From assembly GCA_934177795.1 (NCBI GenBank), contig CAKPPS010000003.1, forward strand, positions 1-64,000: 64,000 bases of DNA, in the 5' to 3' direction. Numbering within the stretch: position 1 is the stretch's first letter; each line of letters starts with the position of its first letter. The stretch is from an uncultured Clostridia bacterium (lineage in GTDB: Bacteria > Bacillota > Clostridia > TANB77 > CAG-508). Made by a program: the position numbers and the translations under genes. The notes below the pieces were generated by a model, which searched no databases, was not told the DNA's origin, and was given only the letters and a program-made list of their open reading frames with translations. This document shows, in pieces, positions 25,763-34,826 of this stretch.

Positions 25763-25846
25763 AAAAATTTATTATATTAATTATATTATCGGATTATTTT
25801 CCGAAACTTCTTGACACTAATTTTAAAATTCATTTTAAACTCAATT

Positions 25847-26104
25847 TTAGAATTTTTTTCTTATATCTTTTAGTAAATCATTAACATCTATTCCTAAAAC
25901 ATAAGCAATGCCAAATAATTCATAGTCTTTGACTGTTCTTTTATTATTTTCAATATCATATAAACTTTGCTTATGAATACTAATTCCCATTAATTCTAAT
26001 TTTGCAGAAAGTTTTTCATAAGAAAAATCTTTTTTTATTCTATATTCTTTTAGTAATCTTCCTATAACATTCAGATTTCCATCAAATTTTGCAATCAATG
26101 ACAT
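25847..26104 (-). CDS. XRE-family helix-turn-helix regulator
   Basis: Protein of 85 residues with one Cro/CI domain: LLKEYRIKKDFSYEKLSAKLELMGISIHKQSLYDIENNKRTV split by its turn, then ELFGIAYVLGIDVNDLL. Small single-domain regulators of this type repress their own or divergent promoters. It is divergent from the TM2/SPFH genes at 26244, with 139 bases between, so it may control them. An AAAGTAGGAAAA site precedes the ATG. Confidence 0.8.
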   Translation of the reverse strand: MSLIAKFDGNLNVIGRLLKEYRIKKDFSYEKLSAKLELMGISIHKQSLYDIENNKRTVKDYELFGIAYVLGIDVNDLLKDIRKKF

Positions 26105-26243
26105 AATTTTCCTACTTTCGTTATTTTATGTATTGATTTTATAATTTTTTTATGTTATATTTATAAGTGTTAACACTTTAATATGTTTATATACTTAAAA
26201 TTTTAATATTATAGCAGAATAAGTAAAAAAGAGGGGGATTTAA

Positions 26244-26606
26244 ATGGTAAAATGTCCAAACTGTGGTGCTCCAATGCAAGGAAATTCATGTTCATATTGT
26301 CATTATACAGGACCAATAGAAAAAAATAATGTTTCTGAAAATATAGTTATAAATAATGTGTATTCTCAACCACAAGAGGTAAATGTAAATTATTCACAAA
26401 ATATATCACCAAAAAATAAAATAGTTGCATTATTGTTGTGTATTTTTTTAGGATTTTTCGGTGCTCATAAATTTTATGTAGGGAAAATAGGTATGGGAAT
26501 ATTATATTTGTTTACCTATGGATTATTTGGTTTTGGATGGATAATTGATATTATCTTAATTTTATGTGGTTCATTCAAAGATTCAAATAATTTACCATTA
26601 AAATAA
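26244..26606 (+). CDS. TM2-domain protein with N-terminal zinc ribbon
   Basis: Protein of 120 residues. The N-terminal zinc ribbon CPNCGAPM...CSYCHY (residues 4-22) is followed by a linker and a TM2 domain (ALLLCIFLGFFGAHKFYVGK, GILYLFTYGLFGFGWIIDII) with two membrane helices. Function of TM2 proteins is uncertain. It is followed after 13 bases by an SPFH protein and likely sits with it at the membrane. Confidence 0.82.
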   Translation: MVKCPNCGAPMQGNSCSYCHYTGPIEKNNVSENIVINNVYSQPQEVNVNYSQNISPKNKIVALLLCIFLGFFGAHKFYVGKIGMGILYLFTYGLFGFGWIIDIILILCGSFKDSNNLPLK

Positions 26607-26619
26607 TAGGAGGTATCTT

Positions 26620-27582
26620 ATGGGATGGATTAAAGATCAATTTTTAGATGTAATTGAATATATTGATGAATCAGATAAAATATTAGTTCATAAATATAAC
26701 GATAGACCAAGAAATGAAATAAAGCAAGGTGCAAAAGCAATAATAAGAGAAGGTCAATGTGGTGTTTTTGTCAAAGGTGGACAAATTGCAGATATATGGA
26801 AACCTGGTACATACAAATTAAATTCTGAAAATTTACCTGTATTATCATCTATTATGGCTCTTCCTTATTTATTTAATTCACCAATAAAAAGCGATTTTTA
26901 TTTTGTTAGTACGAAACAGTCAACTGATAATAAATGGGCAACAAAAAATCCTATTATGATGAGGGATAGTGATTTTGGAATATTAAGATTAAGAGCATTC
27001 GGAACATTTTCATTCAGAATAGTCAATGTTGAAAACTTTATGAAAGAAATATTCGGTTCGCAAAAAAAAGTTATGACATGGGATATTGTTGAATATTTAA
27101 GTTCCTATGTACCAACTTCTTTTTCTGAAACAATTAGCGAATTAAATATCCCAGCATTAGATTTGGCTTCAAAATATAAAGTAATAGGACAAAATATAAA
27201 AACAAAAGTTAATGAAGAGTGCAAAAAGCTTGGAATTGAATTTATCAATATAAATATTGAAAATATATCTTTACCAGATGAAGTAGAAAAATTAATTGAT
27301 GAACAATCTGGAATGGGATTGGTTTCAAAAGATATGGCTACATATGCCCAATATCAATCAGTAAGAGCTATGAGGGATGCATCAAAACAAGAAGGCGGAT
27401 TAGCAGGTTTAGGTGCAGGAGTAGCATTAGGTAATCAAATGGTAAATACTATTCAACAATCAGAAAGAGATGAAAATAAAGATCCTGTGATGGAAATAAA
27501 AAAATATAAAGAATTATTAGATTCAGGAATTATAACTCAAGAAGAATTTGATACAAAGAAAAAACAGTTGTTAGATTTATAA
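26620..27582 (+). CDS. SPFH-domain protein with C-terminal SHOCT, YdjI-like
   Basis: Protein of 320 residues. An SPFH/YdjI-like domain covers residues 20-235 (IREGQCGVFVKGGQIADIW, FGTFSFRIVNVENFMKEIFG, NEECKKLGIEFININIENIS), then a Gly/Ala-rich stretch (GGLAGLGAGVALGNQ) and a C-terminal SHOCT motif (YKELLDSGIITQEEFDTKKKQLLDL, read in two pieces). YdjI-type proteins assemble at the inner membrane surface; in Bacillus subtilis ydjI lies with a PspA homolog. It is probably a scaffold for the TM2 protein. Confidence 0.82.
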   Translation: MGWIKDQFLDVIEYIDESDKILVHKYNDRPRNEIKQGAKAIIREGQCGVFVKGGQIADIWKPGTYKLNSENLPVLSSIMALPYLFNSPIKSDFYFVSTKQSTDNKWATKNPIMMRDSDFGILRLRAFGTFSFRIVNVENFMKEIFGSQKKVMTWDIVEYLSSYVPTSFSETISELNIPALDLASKYKVIGQNIKTKVNEECKKLGIEFININIENISLPDEVEKLIDEQSGMGLVSKDMATYAQYQSVRAMRDASKQEGGLAGLGAGVALGNQMVNTIQQSERDENKDPVMEIKKYKELLDSGIITQEEFDTKKKQLLDL

Positions 27583-27650
27583 ATTTTTTAGAAAAATAAG
27601 ACTTAAAAATATATAAGCTTATTAATCTATTTGAAAGGGGAGATTTATAG

Positions 27651-28301
27651 ATGGCAGATACAGAAAAAATCAAGAAACCTATTTATAAGAAATGGTGGTT
27701 TTGGATAATAATTGTATTATTAGTAGTTGTAATAGGATCTAATGGTTCTCCAGATAATAATACTTCAACGAGTAACTATCAAAAAGATACTACTGTTGAA
27801 ATAACTGTTGCAGATTTTAGTACAATGTCAAAAGATGAAGTTCAATCTTGGTTTGATACTAACAAGATTAATGGAAAAATTACAGAGGAATATTCTTCAA
27901 GTATAGCTAAGGGAAGTTTTATAAATCAAAGTAGTACAACGAATACAGTGATTCATCAAGGAGATAAAATTACTGTTACTTATTCATTGGGTAAAGAGCC
28001 AACTACAGAAGAAAAAAATGCATTAAAAAAGGCAGAATCTTATTCTAATACAATGCATATGTCCAAACAAGGAATTTATAAACAATTAACTTCATCTGTA
28101 GAGGGTTTTACTAAAGAGGCAGCACAATATGCGATTGATAATATTGATATAGACTGGAATGCAAATGCTTTAGCCAAAGCAAAATCTTATCAACAAACAA
28201 TGAGTATGTCTAAGCAAGGTATTTATAATCAACTAATTTCATCGGTTGAAGAATTTACAAAAGAACAGGCACAATATGCCATTGATAATTTGGATGATTA
28301 G
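27651..28301 (+). CDS. Membrane-anchored Ltp-type protein with a PASTA-like segment
   Basis: Protein of 216 residues: one N-terminal membrane helix (WWFWIIIVLLVVVIGS, residues 15-30), a PASTA-like region (residues 45-120; MSKDEVQSWFDTNKING), then two copies of the Ltp repeat (KAESYSNTMHMSKQGIYKQL and KAKSYQQTMSMSKQGIYNQL, each ending AQYAIDN). Ltp repeats occur in the phage TP-J34 lipoprotein that blocks DNA injection by other phages. There is no lipobox Cys here, so anchoring is by the helix. A surface role, perhaps superinfection exclusion, is inference. Confidence 0.78.
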   Translation: MADTEKIKKPIYKKWWFWIIIVLLVVVIGSNGSPDNNTSTSNYQKDTTVEITVADFSTMSKDEVQSWFDTNKINGKITEEYSSSIAKGSFINQSSTTNTVIHQGDKITVTYSLGKEPTTEEKNALKKAESYSNTMHMSKQGIYKQLTSSVEGFTKEAAQYAIDNIDIDWNANALAKAKSYQQTMSMSKQGIYNQLISSVEEFTKEQAQYAIDNLDD

Positions 28302-28314
28302 TATTAAAAAAATA

Positions 28315-28350
28315 TATAGAATGTTAAAATGTGACATTCTATATTTTTTT
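28315..28350 (+). terminator. Terminator of the Ltp gene
   Basis: TATAGAATGT pairs with ACATTCTATA, followed by seven T. Confidence 0.8.
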
Positions 28351-28363
28351 ATCTTTCTAAATT

Positions 28364-29115
28364 CTATTCTTTTTCTATTTCTTCATATTCTAATTGCTTT
28401 ACAGAATCAATAAAAGTATGAATTTCTTCTTGAAAAATTTTGATTAATTTATTTGATTCTACAATACCGAATTTATGGCAAATCCATTTTATAAATTTAT
28501 CAACAGTTTCATAAAATTTATCTATAATCTTGTGCAAGTGATTATTCTATTTTCCTAACTTTTTTATTTGCTTTTTATAATTCCACTCTAAATCAAATTC
28601 TTTTTCTTTATATTCAGTTTTAATATTTTCAACTTGGCTATGCAATGATAAATTATCCTTATATAATTCTTTAATTAAATCATCTTTAGATTTTATGAAT
28701 TCTTTTAGTATTTTCTCCTCTCTTTTTATTGAAAATTTACTAATTTCATTTATATTTGGAACTTCTGGTATTTCTAGTTTAATTTCTTTTAAAACCTTTC
28801 TTAGTAGTATTTTCATAATTTGTAATTTTCTTATATTCTTCAACTGTAGTCAGTATCTTCAACAATCATACCTCTTTCTAAATCAAAACCCCTTGATTTT
28901 ACATGATTAAAGTAGGCATCCTGTAATTTTCTATAACTGTCTCGACCTTTCCAAAAATCTCTTGCATAAATTTTATCAATTTCGTTTTCATCTTTGTCTT
29001 TTATATGAACAACAGGAACAAACATTAAGTGCATATGTGGTACACCTTCATCTAAATGTATTACTGCTGATATTATATTTTTTTCTCCTAGATTCTTATA
29101 ACTGCATATAAAATT
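28364..29115 (-). pseudogene. MobV/Pre relaxase relic
   Basis: On the minus strand, GEKNIISAVIHLDEGVPHMH with the two-His metal motif of MobV/Pre relaxases is followed by RKLQDAYFNHVKSRGFDLERG. Two further frames then carry the coiled-coil tail (KVLKEIKLEIPEVPNINEIS and FIKWICHKFGIVESNKL) to a stop at 28364. At least two frame breaks lie inside. The first 100 or so residues are missing where an IS30 relic abuts at about 29120. MobV enzymes nick oriT of small plasmids. This is a dead copy. Confidence 0.8.
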
Positions 29116-29131
29116 CCCGGAAATTTCATTT

Positions 29132-29833
29132 GAAATGCAACAAAAAATTAATAAAAAAGTAAATGAACAGTAGACAGGAGTAAGTAAAACTCGTATAAAA
29201 GATGCAGAAACAAGTGTAGGAGCAAATGCAATATATAGAGCAGTAAAAGCAAGAAAATATGGGTTAACAATAAATGACTTACCACATGGAAGAGGATATT
29301 TTAAAAAGCAAAATAATAATCCACATACACAAACAAAAGAAATAAGTGAAAGAAAAAAAGAAATATCAATAGAAGTAATGCCAGAAGAAATAAAGAATAA
29401 AGAAACAGACACACATTTTGAAGGAGACAGCGTGGTAGGAGTGGCAAAAGGAAGACACAACACATTAATAACGTTAATAAATACAGCTAGCCAATTTTTA
29501 CTAATAAGAAGGTCAGAAAATAAAACAGGTCAAGCAACAGTAAATGTATTAGATAAATTAGAAGAAGAAATACCAGAATTATGGAAAATAATAGAAACAT
29601 TATTGTTAGATAATGGGATAGAATTTAGTAAAATAGAAGAAATGATGAGATCAGTAAAAGATAAGAAAAAGAAAAGATTTCAAGTATATTTCACACATCC
29701 ATATGCATCATATGAAAGAGGATGTAATGAAAATAAAGATAGATTAATAAGAAGATATTTTAAAAAAGGAAAATTAGTGGAAGAGTTAAGTGATGAAGAT
29801 ATGTTAAATATAGCTTTGGAAATATTGCAATAA
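29132..29833 (+). pseudogene. IS30-family transposase relic
   Basis: A frame open after an internal TAG (29171-29173) reads GVSKTRIKDAETSVGANAIY, then the DDE core: HFEGDSVVGVAKGRHNT, TLLLDNGIEFSK and YFTHPYASYERGCNENKDRL. It ends at MLNIALEILQ, short of the usual IS30 C-terminus, and the N-terminal helix-turn-helix is absent. It is not the same element as the IS30 at 10458. It has replaced the 5' part of the MobV gene. Confidence 0.75.
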
Positions 29834-29841
29834 AGAACAAT

Positions 29842-30039
29842 CTCATAACAGAGAAACAATTTGATGATTGTGTTTCGGTAGCAAGAATAAATTATAAAAA
29901 ATTTGAGTATGATTATGTATTTGAAAATAACTATAATGAAGAATCATTAAAGAACATATTAGATAGATTTAAACAAATGTATAAGCAAAAAGAGAATGGT
30001 AAAGATTTATTTTATCATTCTCTTTTAATCGTCATCTAA
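29842..30039 (+). pseudogene. Unassigned coding fragment
   Basis: An open stretch without start (LITEKQFDDCVSVARINYKK, then FEYDYVFENNYNEESLKNIL) ends at 30037-30039 after running through a terminator hairpin (29987-30026). I do not recognise it. It is one of several adjoining scraps of mobile DNA. Confidence 0.35.
29987..30026. terminator. Bidirectional stem-loop
   Basis: AAAAGAGAATG pairs with CATTCTCTTTT around GTAAAGATTTATTTTAT; usable by the opposing fragments on both sides. Confidence 0.6.
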
Positions 30040-30141
30040 ATCTTCAAATAATTTACTATCATAAAAATTTTTTATAGAAATTCCAAAGCCAATACATATA
30101 TAATAAATTGTATCAGAAGAGGGAGCTTTCTTTATAACTTT
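30025..30141 (-). pseudogene. XRE-family regulator, C-terminal relic
   Basis: 39 codons on the minus strand read KVIKKAPSSDTIYYICIGFG and then ISIKNFYDSKLFEDLDDD-stop, the second half of a one-domain XRE regulator whose typical form has PSxxTIYYICxGLGISLxxFF. The recognition helix half is missing upstream. Confidence 0.65.
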
Positions 30142-30204
30142 AAAAAGGTTAATTGCAACAGTAAATTCTAGGTTGAAATACAAAACTAAATTCTAGTTTT
30201 AGTT

Positions 30205-30512
30205 GTTACAATTCACAGCCGAATTAGACCAATGTCATAAAGAGGAGTAAAATCAAAGCAAAAAGCATCAGGGCAATTTTGGAATATAGAAAGTGCGAAG
30301 TTTTATGCAACAATAAGAACATATATAGAAACTTGTCAAAGAAATAAAGTTAATGTTTATAATGCATTATTAAAATTGGTTTTAAGAAAACCATATACTT
30401 TGAAAGAAATATTGTCAGGAATTAATGAGTAAAAATTCCCAAATAGAGAGAATATTAAAATTTATTCCCTCTATTTAGGGTGCATTTTATTTTGTGGGCT
30501 GTGAATTGTAAC
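30205..30512 (+). mobile_element. 308-bp IS66-like deletion relic with perfect 16-bp ends
   Basis: GTTACAATTCACAGCC (30205-30220) and its exact complement GGCTGTGAATTGTAAC (30497-30512) bound 308 bases. Inside, 30241-30432 encodes the C-terminal end of an IS66-type transposase (SAKFYATIRTYIETCQRNKV, then LRKPYTLKEIL). It looks like a MITE-like internal deletion derivative that keeps ends suited to mobilisation in trans. No target duplication is seen. Confidence 0.72.
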
Positions 30513-30551
30513 ATTTCATAATGTATTATCTAATTTTTACATCGTATTAAC

Positions 30552-30580
30552 TTGAATTATAAATATAATTTGTATATAAT
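30552..30580 (+). promoter_or_regulatory. Promoter of pgi
   Basis: TTGAAT (30552-30557), a 17-base spacer and TATAAT (30575-30580), 45 bases before the pgi start. Confidence 0.7.
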
Positions 30581-30625
30581 AGCAATGTAAAAAATACAAA
30601 TTTGTTAAAGAAAAGAGGTAATAAA

Positions 30626-31933
30626 ATGGCAAATATTAGTGTAAATTTTGAAAATGTGGGGATAACACAAAAATCAATTTTAGAGTATAAAGAGCAAGTG
30701 GAAAATATTCATAAGGATTTACATAGAAGAGTAAGTGATGAAAAGGATTTTGTAGGATGGCTAGAATTACCAACAAATTATGATAAAGAAGAATTTAAAA
30801 GAATAAAAAAAGCAGCGGAAAAAATAAGAAAAGAATCAGACATTTTATTAGTTATAGGAATTGGTGGTTCATATTTAGGAGCCAGAGCAGTTATAGAAGC
30901 ATTAACAAGTTCTTTTAATGATATGCTACCAGCTGAACAAAGAAAATTTCCACAAATTTTATATGTAGGAAATAATTTAAGTTCAAATTATATCAATGAA
31001 TTAATTGAATATATTGGTGATAAAGACTTTTCTGTAAATGTAATATCAAAATCAGGAACAACAACAGAACCTGCAATTGCCTTTAGAATATTCAGAGAAA
31101 TACTAGAAAATAAATATGGAATAGATGAAGCAAGAAGTAGAATTTATGCTACTACAGACAAAAATAAGGGAGCATTAAAAACATTAGCAGAAAATGAAGG
31201 TTATGAAAGATTTGTTGTTCCAGATAATGTTGGGGGAAGATATTCTGTATTAACAGCAGTAGGGTTATTACCAATAGCAACAGCAGGAATTGATATAGAT
31301 AAACTTATGAACGGAGCTAAAATGGCTCAAGATAAATATAATGACTCAAATCTAAAATATAATGAATGTTATAAATATGCAGTTGTAAGAAATATATTAT
31401 ATAAATTATATAAAAATATCGAAATATTCGTAAATTATGAACCTAAAATGCATTATTTTACAGAATGGCTGAAACAATTATTTGGAGAAAGTGAAGGAAA
31501 AGACCAAAAAGGAATTTTTCCAGCAGGAGTTGATTTTACTACTGATTTACATTCAATGGGGCAATATATTCAAGAAGGAAGAAGAAACTTGTTTGAAACA
31601 GTAATTAGTATAAAGAATGCAAATTCAGATATAACAATTAATCCAGATGATGATAACTTAGACGGATTAAACTATTTAGCAGGAAAAGGATTGGACTATG
31701 TTAACAAAAAGGCTATGGAAGGAACTGTAAAAGCACACGTATCAGGTGACGTTCCTAACATTATTATTGAATTAGAAAGAATTGATGAAGAAAATATTGG
31801 AGAATTAATATACTTTTTTGAAAAAGCTTGTGCAATATCAGGAAATATATTAGGAGTAAATCCATTTAATCAACCAGGAGTAGAAAAATATAAAACAAAC
31901 ATGTTTAAATTATTAGAAAAACCAGGATATTAA
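30626..31933 (+). CDS. pgi: Glucose-6-phosphate isomerase
   Basis: Protein of 435 residues of the shorter bacterial PGI type. Landmarks are [33 protein letters not shown], the [15 protein letters not shown] block, GQYIQEGRR and a C-terminal [15 protein letters not shown]. It interconverts glucose-6-phosphate and fructose-6-phosphate. ATG 30626 with AGAGGT upstream is used instead of the earlier TTG. It has its own promoter and terminator and lies two genes upstream of pyk. Confidence 0.93.
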   Translation: MANISVNFENVGITQKSILEYKEQVENIHKDLHRRVSDEKDFVGWLELPTNYDKEEFKRIKKAAEKIRKESDILLVIGIGGSYLGARAVIEALTSSFNDMLPAEQRKFPQILYVGNNLSSNYINELIEYIGDKDFSVNVISKSGTTTEPAIAFRIFREILENKYGIDEARSRIYATTDKNKGALKTLAENEGYERFVVPDNVGGRYSVLTAVGLLPIATAGIDIDKLMNGAKMAQDKYNDSNLKYNECYKYAVVRNILYKLYKNIEIFVNYEPKMHYFTEWLKQLFGESEGKDQKGIFPAGVDFTTDLHSMGQYIQEGRRNLFETVISIKNANSDITINPDDDNLDGLNYLAGKGLDYVNKKAMEGTVKAHVSGDVPNIIIELERIDEENIGELIYFFEKACAISGNILGVNPFNQPGVEKYKTNMFKLLEKPGY

Positions 31934-31940
31934 AATAATG

Positions 31941-31974
31941 AGGGCTATCTTTGAAACAAAAAGAAGCCCTTTTG
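31941..31974 (+). terminator. Terminator of pgi
   Basis: AGGGCT-ATC-TTT pairs with AAA-GA-AGCCCT, then TTTT. It lies where an upstream TTG would put the thioesterase N-terminus, supporting the later start at 32011. Confidence 0.65.
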
Positions 31975-32010
31975 AAAATGAATAAAGCTATTGATGAAAG
32001 GAAAAAAAGT

Positions 32011-32733
32011 ATGATATACAAAGAAAACTTTAAAATTGGATTAAAAGATGTATGGGGAAAAGAAGAAGTTAGCAATATAGCATTACTAGAATACTTAGAA
32101 AATATTGCAGCATATCATTCTGATAGTGTGGGTTATGGAGTAAATACAACTGATGAAACAAATTTTAATTGGTTATTATTAGATTGGAAATTAAAAGTAA
32201 TAAATAGGCCGAAATATGGAAACATATTAACTATACAAACTTGGTCAAGAAAAATAGAAAAATTTTATGCTTATAGAGATTTTAAAATGTTTGATGAAAA
32301 TCAGAATTTATGTGCAATAGCAACATCGAAATGGGTTCTTGTTGATAGTAATAAAGGGAAAATCACTAGAGTTACTGAAGAAATGGCAAAAAAATATCAA
32401 TCTGAAATAGATAAAAGGGTTTTTGAATCAGAAGAGTTACATAAAATAAAAGAACCAGAAAAATATATGAGAGAATATAGATATACAATACAAAGAAGAG
32501 ATATTGATGTAATAGGACATGTTCATAATTTGAATTATTTATCATTTTCTTATGAGACATTACCAGAAGAGGAATATATAAAAAGACCATTTAATAATAT
32601 TAGAATTCAATATAAAAAGGAATTAAAATTGGGAGAAAAAATAATATGTAAATATACAAAAATAGAAGAAAAAAATATAGTAGCTATATATGATGAAAAT
32701 CAAATTCTTCATGCTATAGTAGAGATATATTAA
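32011..32733 (+). CDS. Acyl-ACP thioesterase
   Basis: Protein of 240 residues with two hot-dog domains of the FatA/FatB-type family (MIYKENFKIGLKDVWGKEEV, YHSDSVGYGVNTTDETNFNW, LDWKLKVINRP, YAYRDFKMFD, and the second-domain RRDIDVIGHVHNLNYLSFSYE with Asn/His of the active site). It releases fatty acids from acyl carrier protein. ATG 32011 follows GAAAGGA by eight bases; the TTG at 31951 would code through the pgi terminator. Confidence 0.85.
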   Translation: MIYKENFKIGLKDVWGKEEVSNIALLEYLENIAAYHSDSVGYGVNTTDETNFNWLLLDWKLKVINRPKYGNILTIQTWSRKIEKFYAYRDFKMFDENQNLCAIATSKWVLVDSNKGKITRVTEEMAKKYQSEIDKRVFESEELHKIKEPEKYMREYRYTIQRRDIDVIGHVHNLNYLSFSYETLPEEEYIKRPFNNIRIQYKKELKLGEKIICKYTKIEEKNIVAIYDENQILHAIVEIY

Positions 32734-32817
32734 TTATGTATTTTTATAAAATTTATAATAACAAATTTTATATTGTAACATTGTAATATAAAATCTAAAA
32801 AAAATAATTAAAAAACA

Positions 32818-32846
32818 TTGAAACAACATAATGTGTGTGATATAAT
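32818..32846 (+). promoter_or_regulatory. Promoter of pyk
   Basis: TTGAAA (32818-32823), a 17-base spacer and TATAAT (32841-32846). Confidence 0.7.
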
Positions 32847-32879
32847 ATGAGTTGGTTTTAGAATAAGGGAGGAATAAAA

Positions 32880-34328
32880 ATGAAGAAAGAACTTTTAAGA
32901 AAAACAAATATAATTGGTACAATAGGACCTGCTAGTGAAAGTGAAGAAGTATTTACAAACCTAGTACGTGCAGGATTAGGAGTAGCAAGAATAAACTTTT
33001 CACATGGTGGATATGAAGAAAATGCAGAAAAAATAGCAACAATAAAAAGAGTAAGAGAAAAATTAAATAAACCAGTTGCTTTATTACTAGATACAAAAGG
33101 ACCTGAAATAAGAACAGGAAAATTAGAATCTGGAGATGAAAAAGTAACTATAAAAGAAGGACAAGAGTTTACTTTTGTTTATGATGATATAATTGGAAAT
33201 GAAACAAAAGCAACAATAAGCTATAAAAACTTATATCAAGATGTAAAACCAGGTGCTAAAATTTTAGTAGATGATGGTGCTTTGGAATTAGAAGTAATAG
33301 AAATTATTGGTAAAGATATAAAATGTAAAGCATTAAATACAGCTAGATTAGGAAGCAGAAAAACAATGAATGTTCCTGGGTTAAAATTAAATTTACCAGC
33401 ATTAGCACAAAAAGATATTGATGATATTACAAATGGTATAAAGGCTGGATTTGATTTTATAGCAGCTTCATTTGTAAGAAGAGCATCTGATGTTCAAGAA
33501 ATAAAAGATTTATTGAAAGCAAATGGAGGAGAACATATAAAAGTTATATCAAAAATAGAAAGCCAAGAGGGTATAGATAATTTTGAAGAAATTTTAGCAA
33601 TATCAGATGGAATTATGGTAGCTCGTGGAGACATGGGAGTTGAAATTCCAATGGAACAAGTTCCAATAGTACAAAAACATTTTATAAAAAGATGTAATCA
33701 AGTTGGTAAACCAGTTGTAACAGCAACACAAATGTTAGAGTCAATGACATCAAATCCAAGACCAACAAGAGCAGAAGTTAGTGATGTTGCAAATGCTGTA
33801 TATGATGTAACAAGTTGTATAATGCTTTCTGGAGAATGTGCTATGGGTAAATATCCAGTAGAATGTGTTGAAACAATGGTAAAAATATCAAAATCAATCG
33901 AAGGAACCGTAAACTATTGGAAGAGATTTAAGAAAAAAGATTTCAAGAAAATAGATTCAGAAGACTTAGAAAAAAATATTGCATACACAACAGCAGTAAC
34001 AGCATATCAAGTAGAAGCTGATGCTATTGTAGCTTATACAAATACAGGAGATTCTGTAAGATTAATTTCTGGAATTGGTCCACAATGTCCAATATTTGCT
34101 GTAACAGATAATGCAACAACATATTATCAATTATCAGCAGTATGGAATGTAACACCAATTTTAGTAAAAGATGGTAAAACAATAGAAGATACAATTCAAA
34201 AAGGAATTGCAATATTAGAAAATGACCAAATATTAGAAAAAGGTGATAAAATAGTTATTGCAGGAGGACCAAAAATATTACCAGATGCTACAGAAAATAA
34301 AGTTATTGGTGGAGTAGCTAGAGTTTAA
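32880..34328 (+). CDS. pyk: Pyruvate kinase
   Basis: Protein of 482 residues covering the A, B and C domains without the extra C-terminal PEP-utiliser domain found in many bacilli. Motifs include TIGPASESEEVF, ARINFSHGGYEEN, LLDTKGPEIRTG, KIESQEGIDNFEEI (catalytic Lys), ARGDMGVEIP and TATQMLESM. It makes pyruvate and ATP from phosphoenolpyruvate and ADP. Own promoter, GGGAGGA site and terminator. Confidence 0.95.
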   Translation: MKKELLRKTNIIGTIGPASESEEVFTNLVRAGLGVARINFSHGGYEENAEKIATIKRVREKLNKPVALLLDTKGPEIRTGKLESGDEKVTIKEGQEFTFVYDDIIGNETKATISYKNLYQDVKPGAKILVDDGALELEVIEIIGKDIKCKALNTARLGSRKTMNVPGLKLNLPALAQKDIDDITNGIKAGFDFIAASFVRRASDVQEIKDLLKANGGEHIKVISKIESQEGIDNFEEILAISDGIMVARGDMGVEIPMEQVPIVQKHFIKRCNQVGKPVVTATQMLESMTSNPRPTRAEVSDVANAVYDVTSCIMLSGECAMGKYPVECVETMVKISKSIEGTVNYWKRFKKKDFKKIDSEDLEKNIAYTTAVTAYQVEADAIVAYTNTGDSVRLISGIGPQCPIFAVTDNATTYYQLSAVWNVTPILVKDGKTIEDTIQKGIAILENDQILEKGDKIVIAGGPKILPDATENKVIGGVARV

Positions 34329-34353
34329 TAAATAAGAATAGTGTATATAAATA

Positions 34354-34395
34354 AGCACAAAATATTAAATTATTAATTTAGTATTTTGTGCTTTT
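34354..34395 (+). terminator. Terminator of pyk
   Basis: AGCACAAAATA-TTAA pairs with TTAG-TATTTTGTGCT, then TTTT. Confidence 0.75.
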
Positions 34396-34424
34396 GTCAT
34401 ATAACAAATCTTGCAAATTATGTG

Positions 34425-34452
34425 AACTTTAAAAGCGTAAAAAGCATATAAT
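34425..34452 (+). promoter_or_regulatory. Possible mother-cell promoter of cotJ
   Basis: AAC (34425-34427), a 17-base gap and CATATAAT (34445-34452) resemble the sigma-K/sigma-E pattern (AC, then CATA-type -10), fitting a coat operon. The match is short and a sigma-A reading of TATAAT is possible. Confidence 0.35.
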
Positions 34453-34475
34453 GTAACAAAAGGAGGAATTTTAAT

Positions 34476-34826
34476 ATGTTTAGTAGAAAATGCTATTGTA
34501 TGAACAATAATTATTCACAGAATTCTTGTGAACTAAAAAATGATATTATGGAAAATAAATGTGAAAATGTAATATCTTATGAAGAAAATATTAATAGCTG
34601 TGATTGTGGCTTTGGAGAAGAACTTAGTGTTTTTCCAGAAAATCCAATGTTAGCACAAAGTTATGTGCCAATTCAATATATGGATAGAACATTTAAACCA
34701 GCAGTGGGATTAAAAATGGGAACAATTTTTCCAGAACTAGTCAGCCCTTATGTTCCATGCCAATCAATGGAAGAAATAAATTATATTGCGATGACTAATG
34801 AAATAGGAAAGGGGTGCAATAAATGA
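34476..34826 (+). CDS. cotJA: Spore coat-associated protein CotJA-like
   Basis: Protein of 116 residues. A Cys-rich, variable N-terminus (CYCMNNNYSQNSC, CDCGFG) precedes the CotJA core: ENPMLAQSYVPIQYMDRTF, GLKMGTIFPELVSPYVPCQ. CotJA is part of the CotJ set in the inner coat of endospores. AGGAGG lies before the ATG, and its end overlaps cotJB. The Cys-rich extension is unusual and may form crosslinks. Confidence 0.82.
   Translation: MFSRKCYCMNNNYSQNSCELKNDIMENKCENVISYEENINSCDCGFGEELSVFPENPMLAQSYVPIQYMDRTFKPAVGLKMGTIFPELVSPYVPCQSMEEINYIAMTNEIGKGCNK

Larger units (their letters stand above)
24175..25818 (+). mobile_element. ISLre2-family insertion sequence, intact
   Basis: Terminal inverted repeats AGTGTAAAATGGTTTCGGAA (from 24175) and the complement of AGTGTCAAGAAGTTTCGGAA (ending 25818) match with few changes. 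One complete transposase gene lies inside. Length is 1644 bp. No direct repeat of target is obvious. Confidence 0.82.

Noticed and set aside
29116..29463. Long minus-strand N-terminus for the MobV relic
   Set aside because: That part lies opposite the IS30 transposase core and reads as shadow sequence; the MobV similarity begins only at about 29115.
31951..32010. N-terminal extension of the acyl-ACP thioesterase from TTG 31951
   Set aside because: It would translate the pgi terminator stem, while ATG 32011 has a good ribosome binding site.
34425..34452. Confident sigma-K promoter for cotJ
   Set aside because: The match rests on AC and CATA alone in AT-rich DNA; reported only at low confidence.
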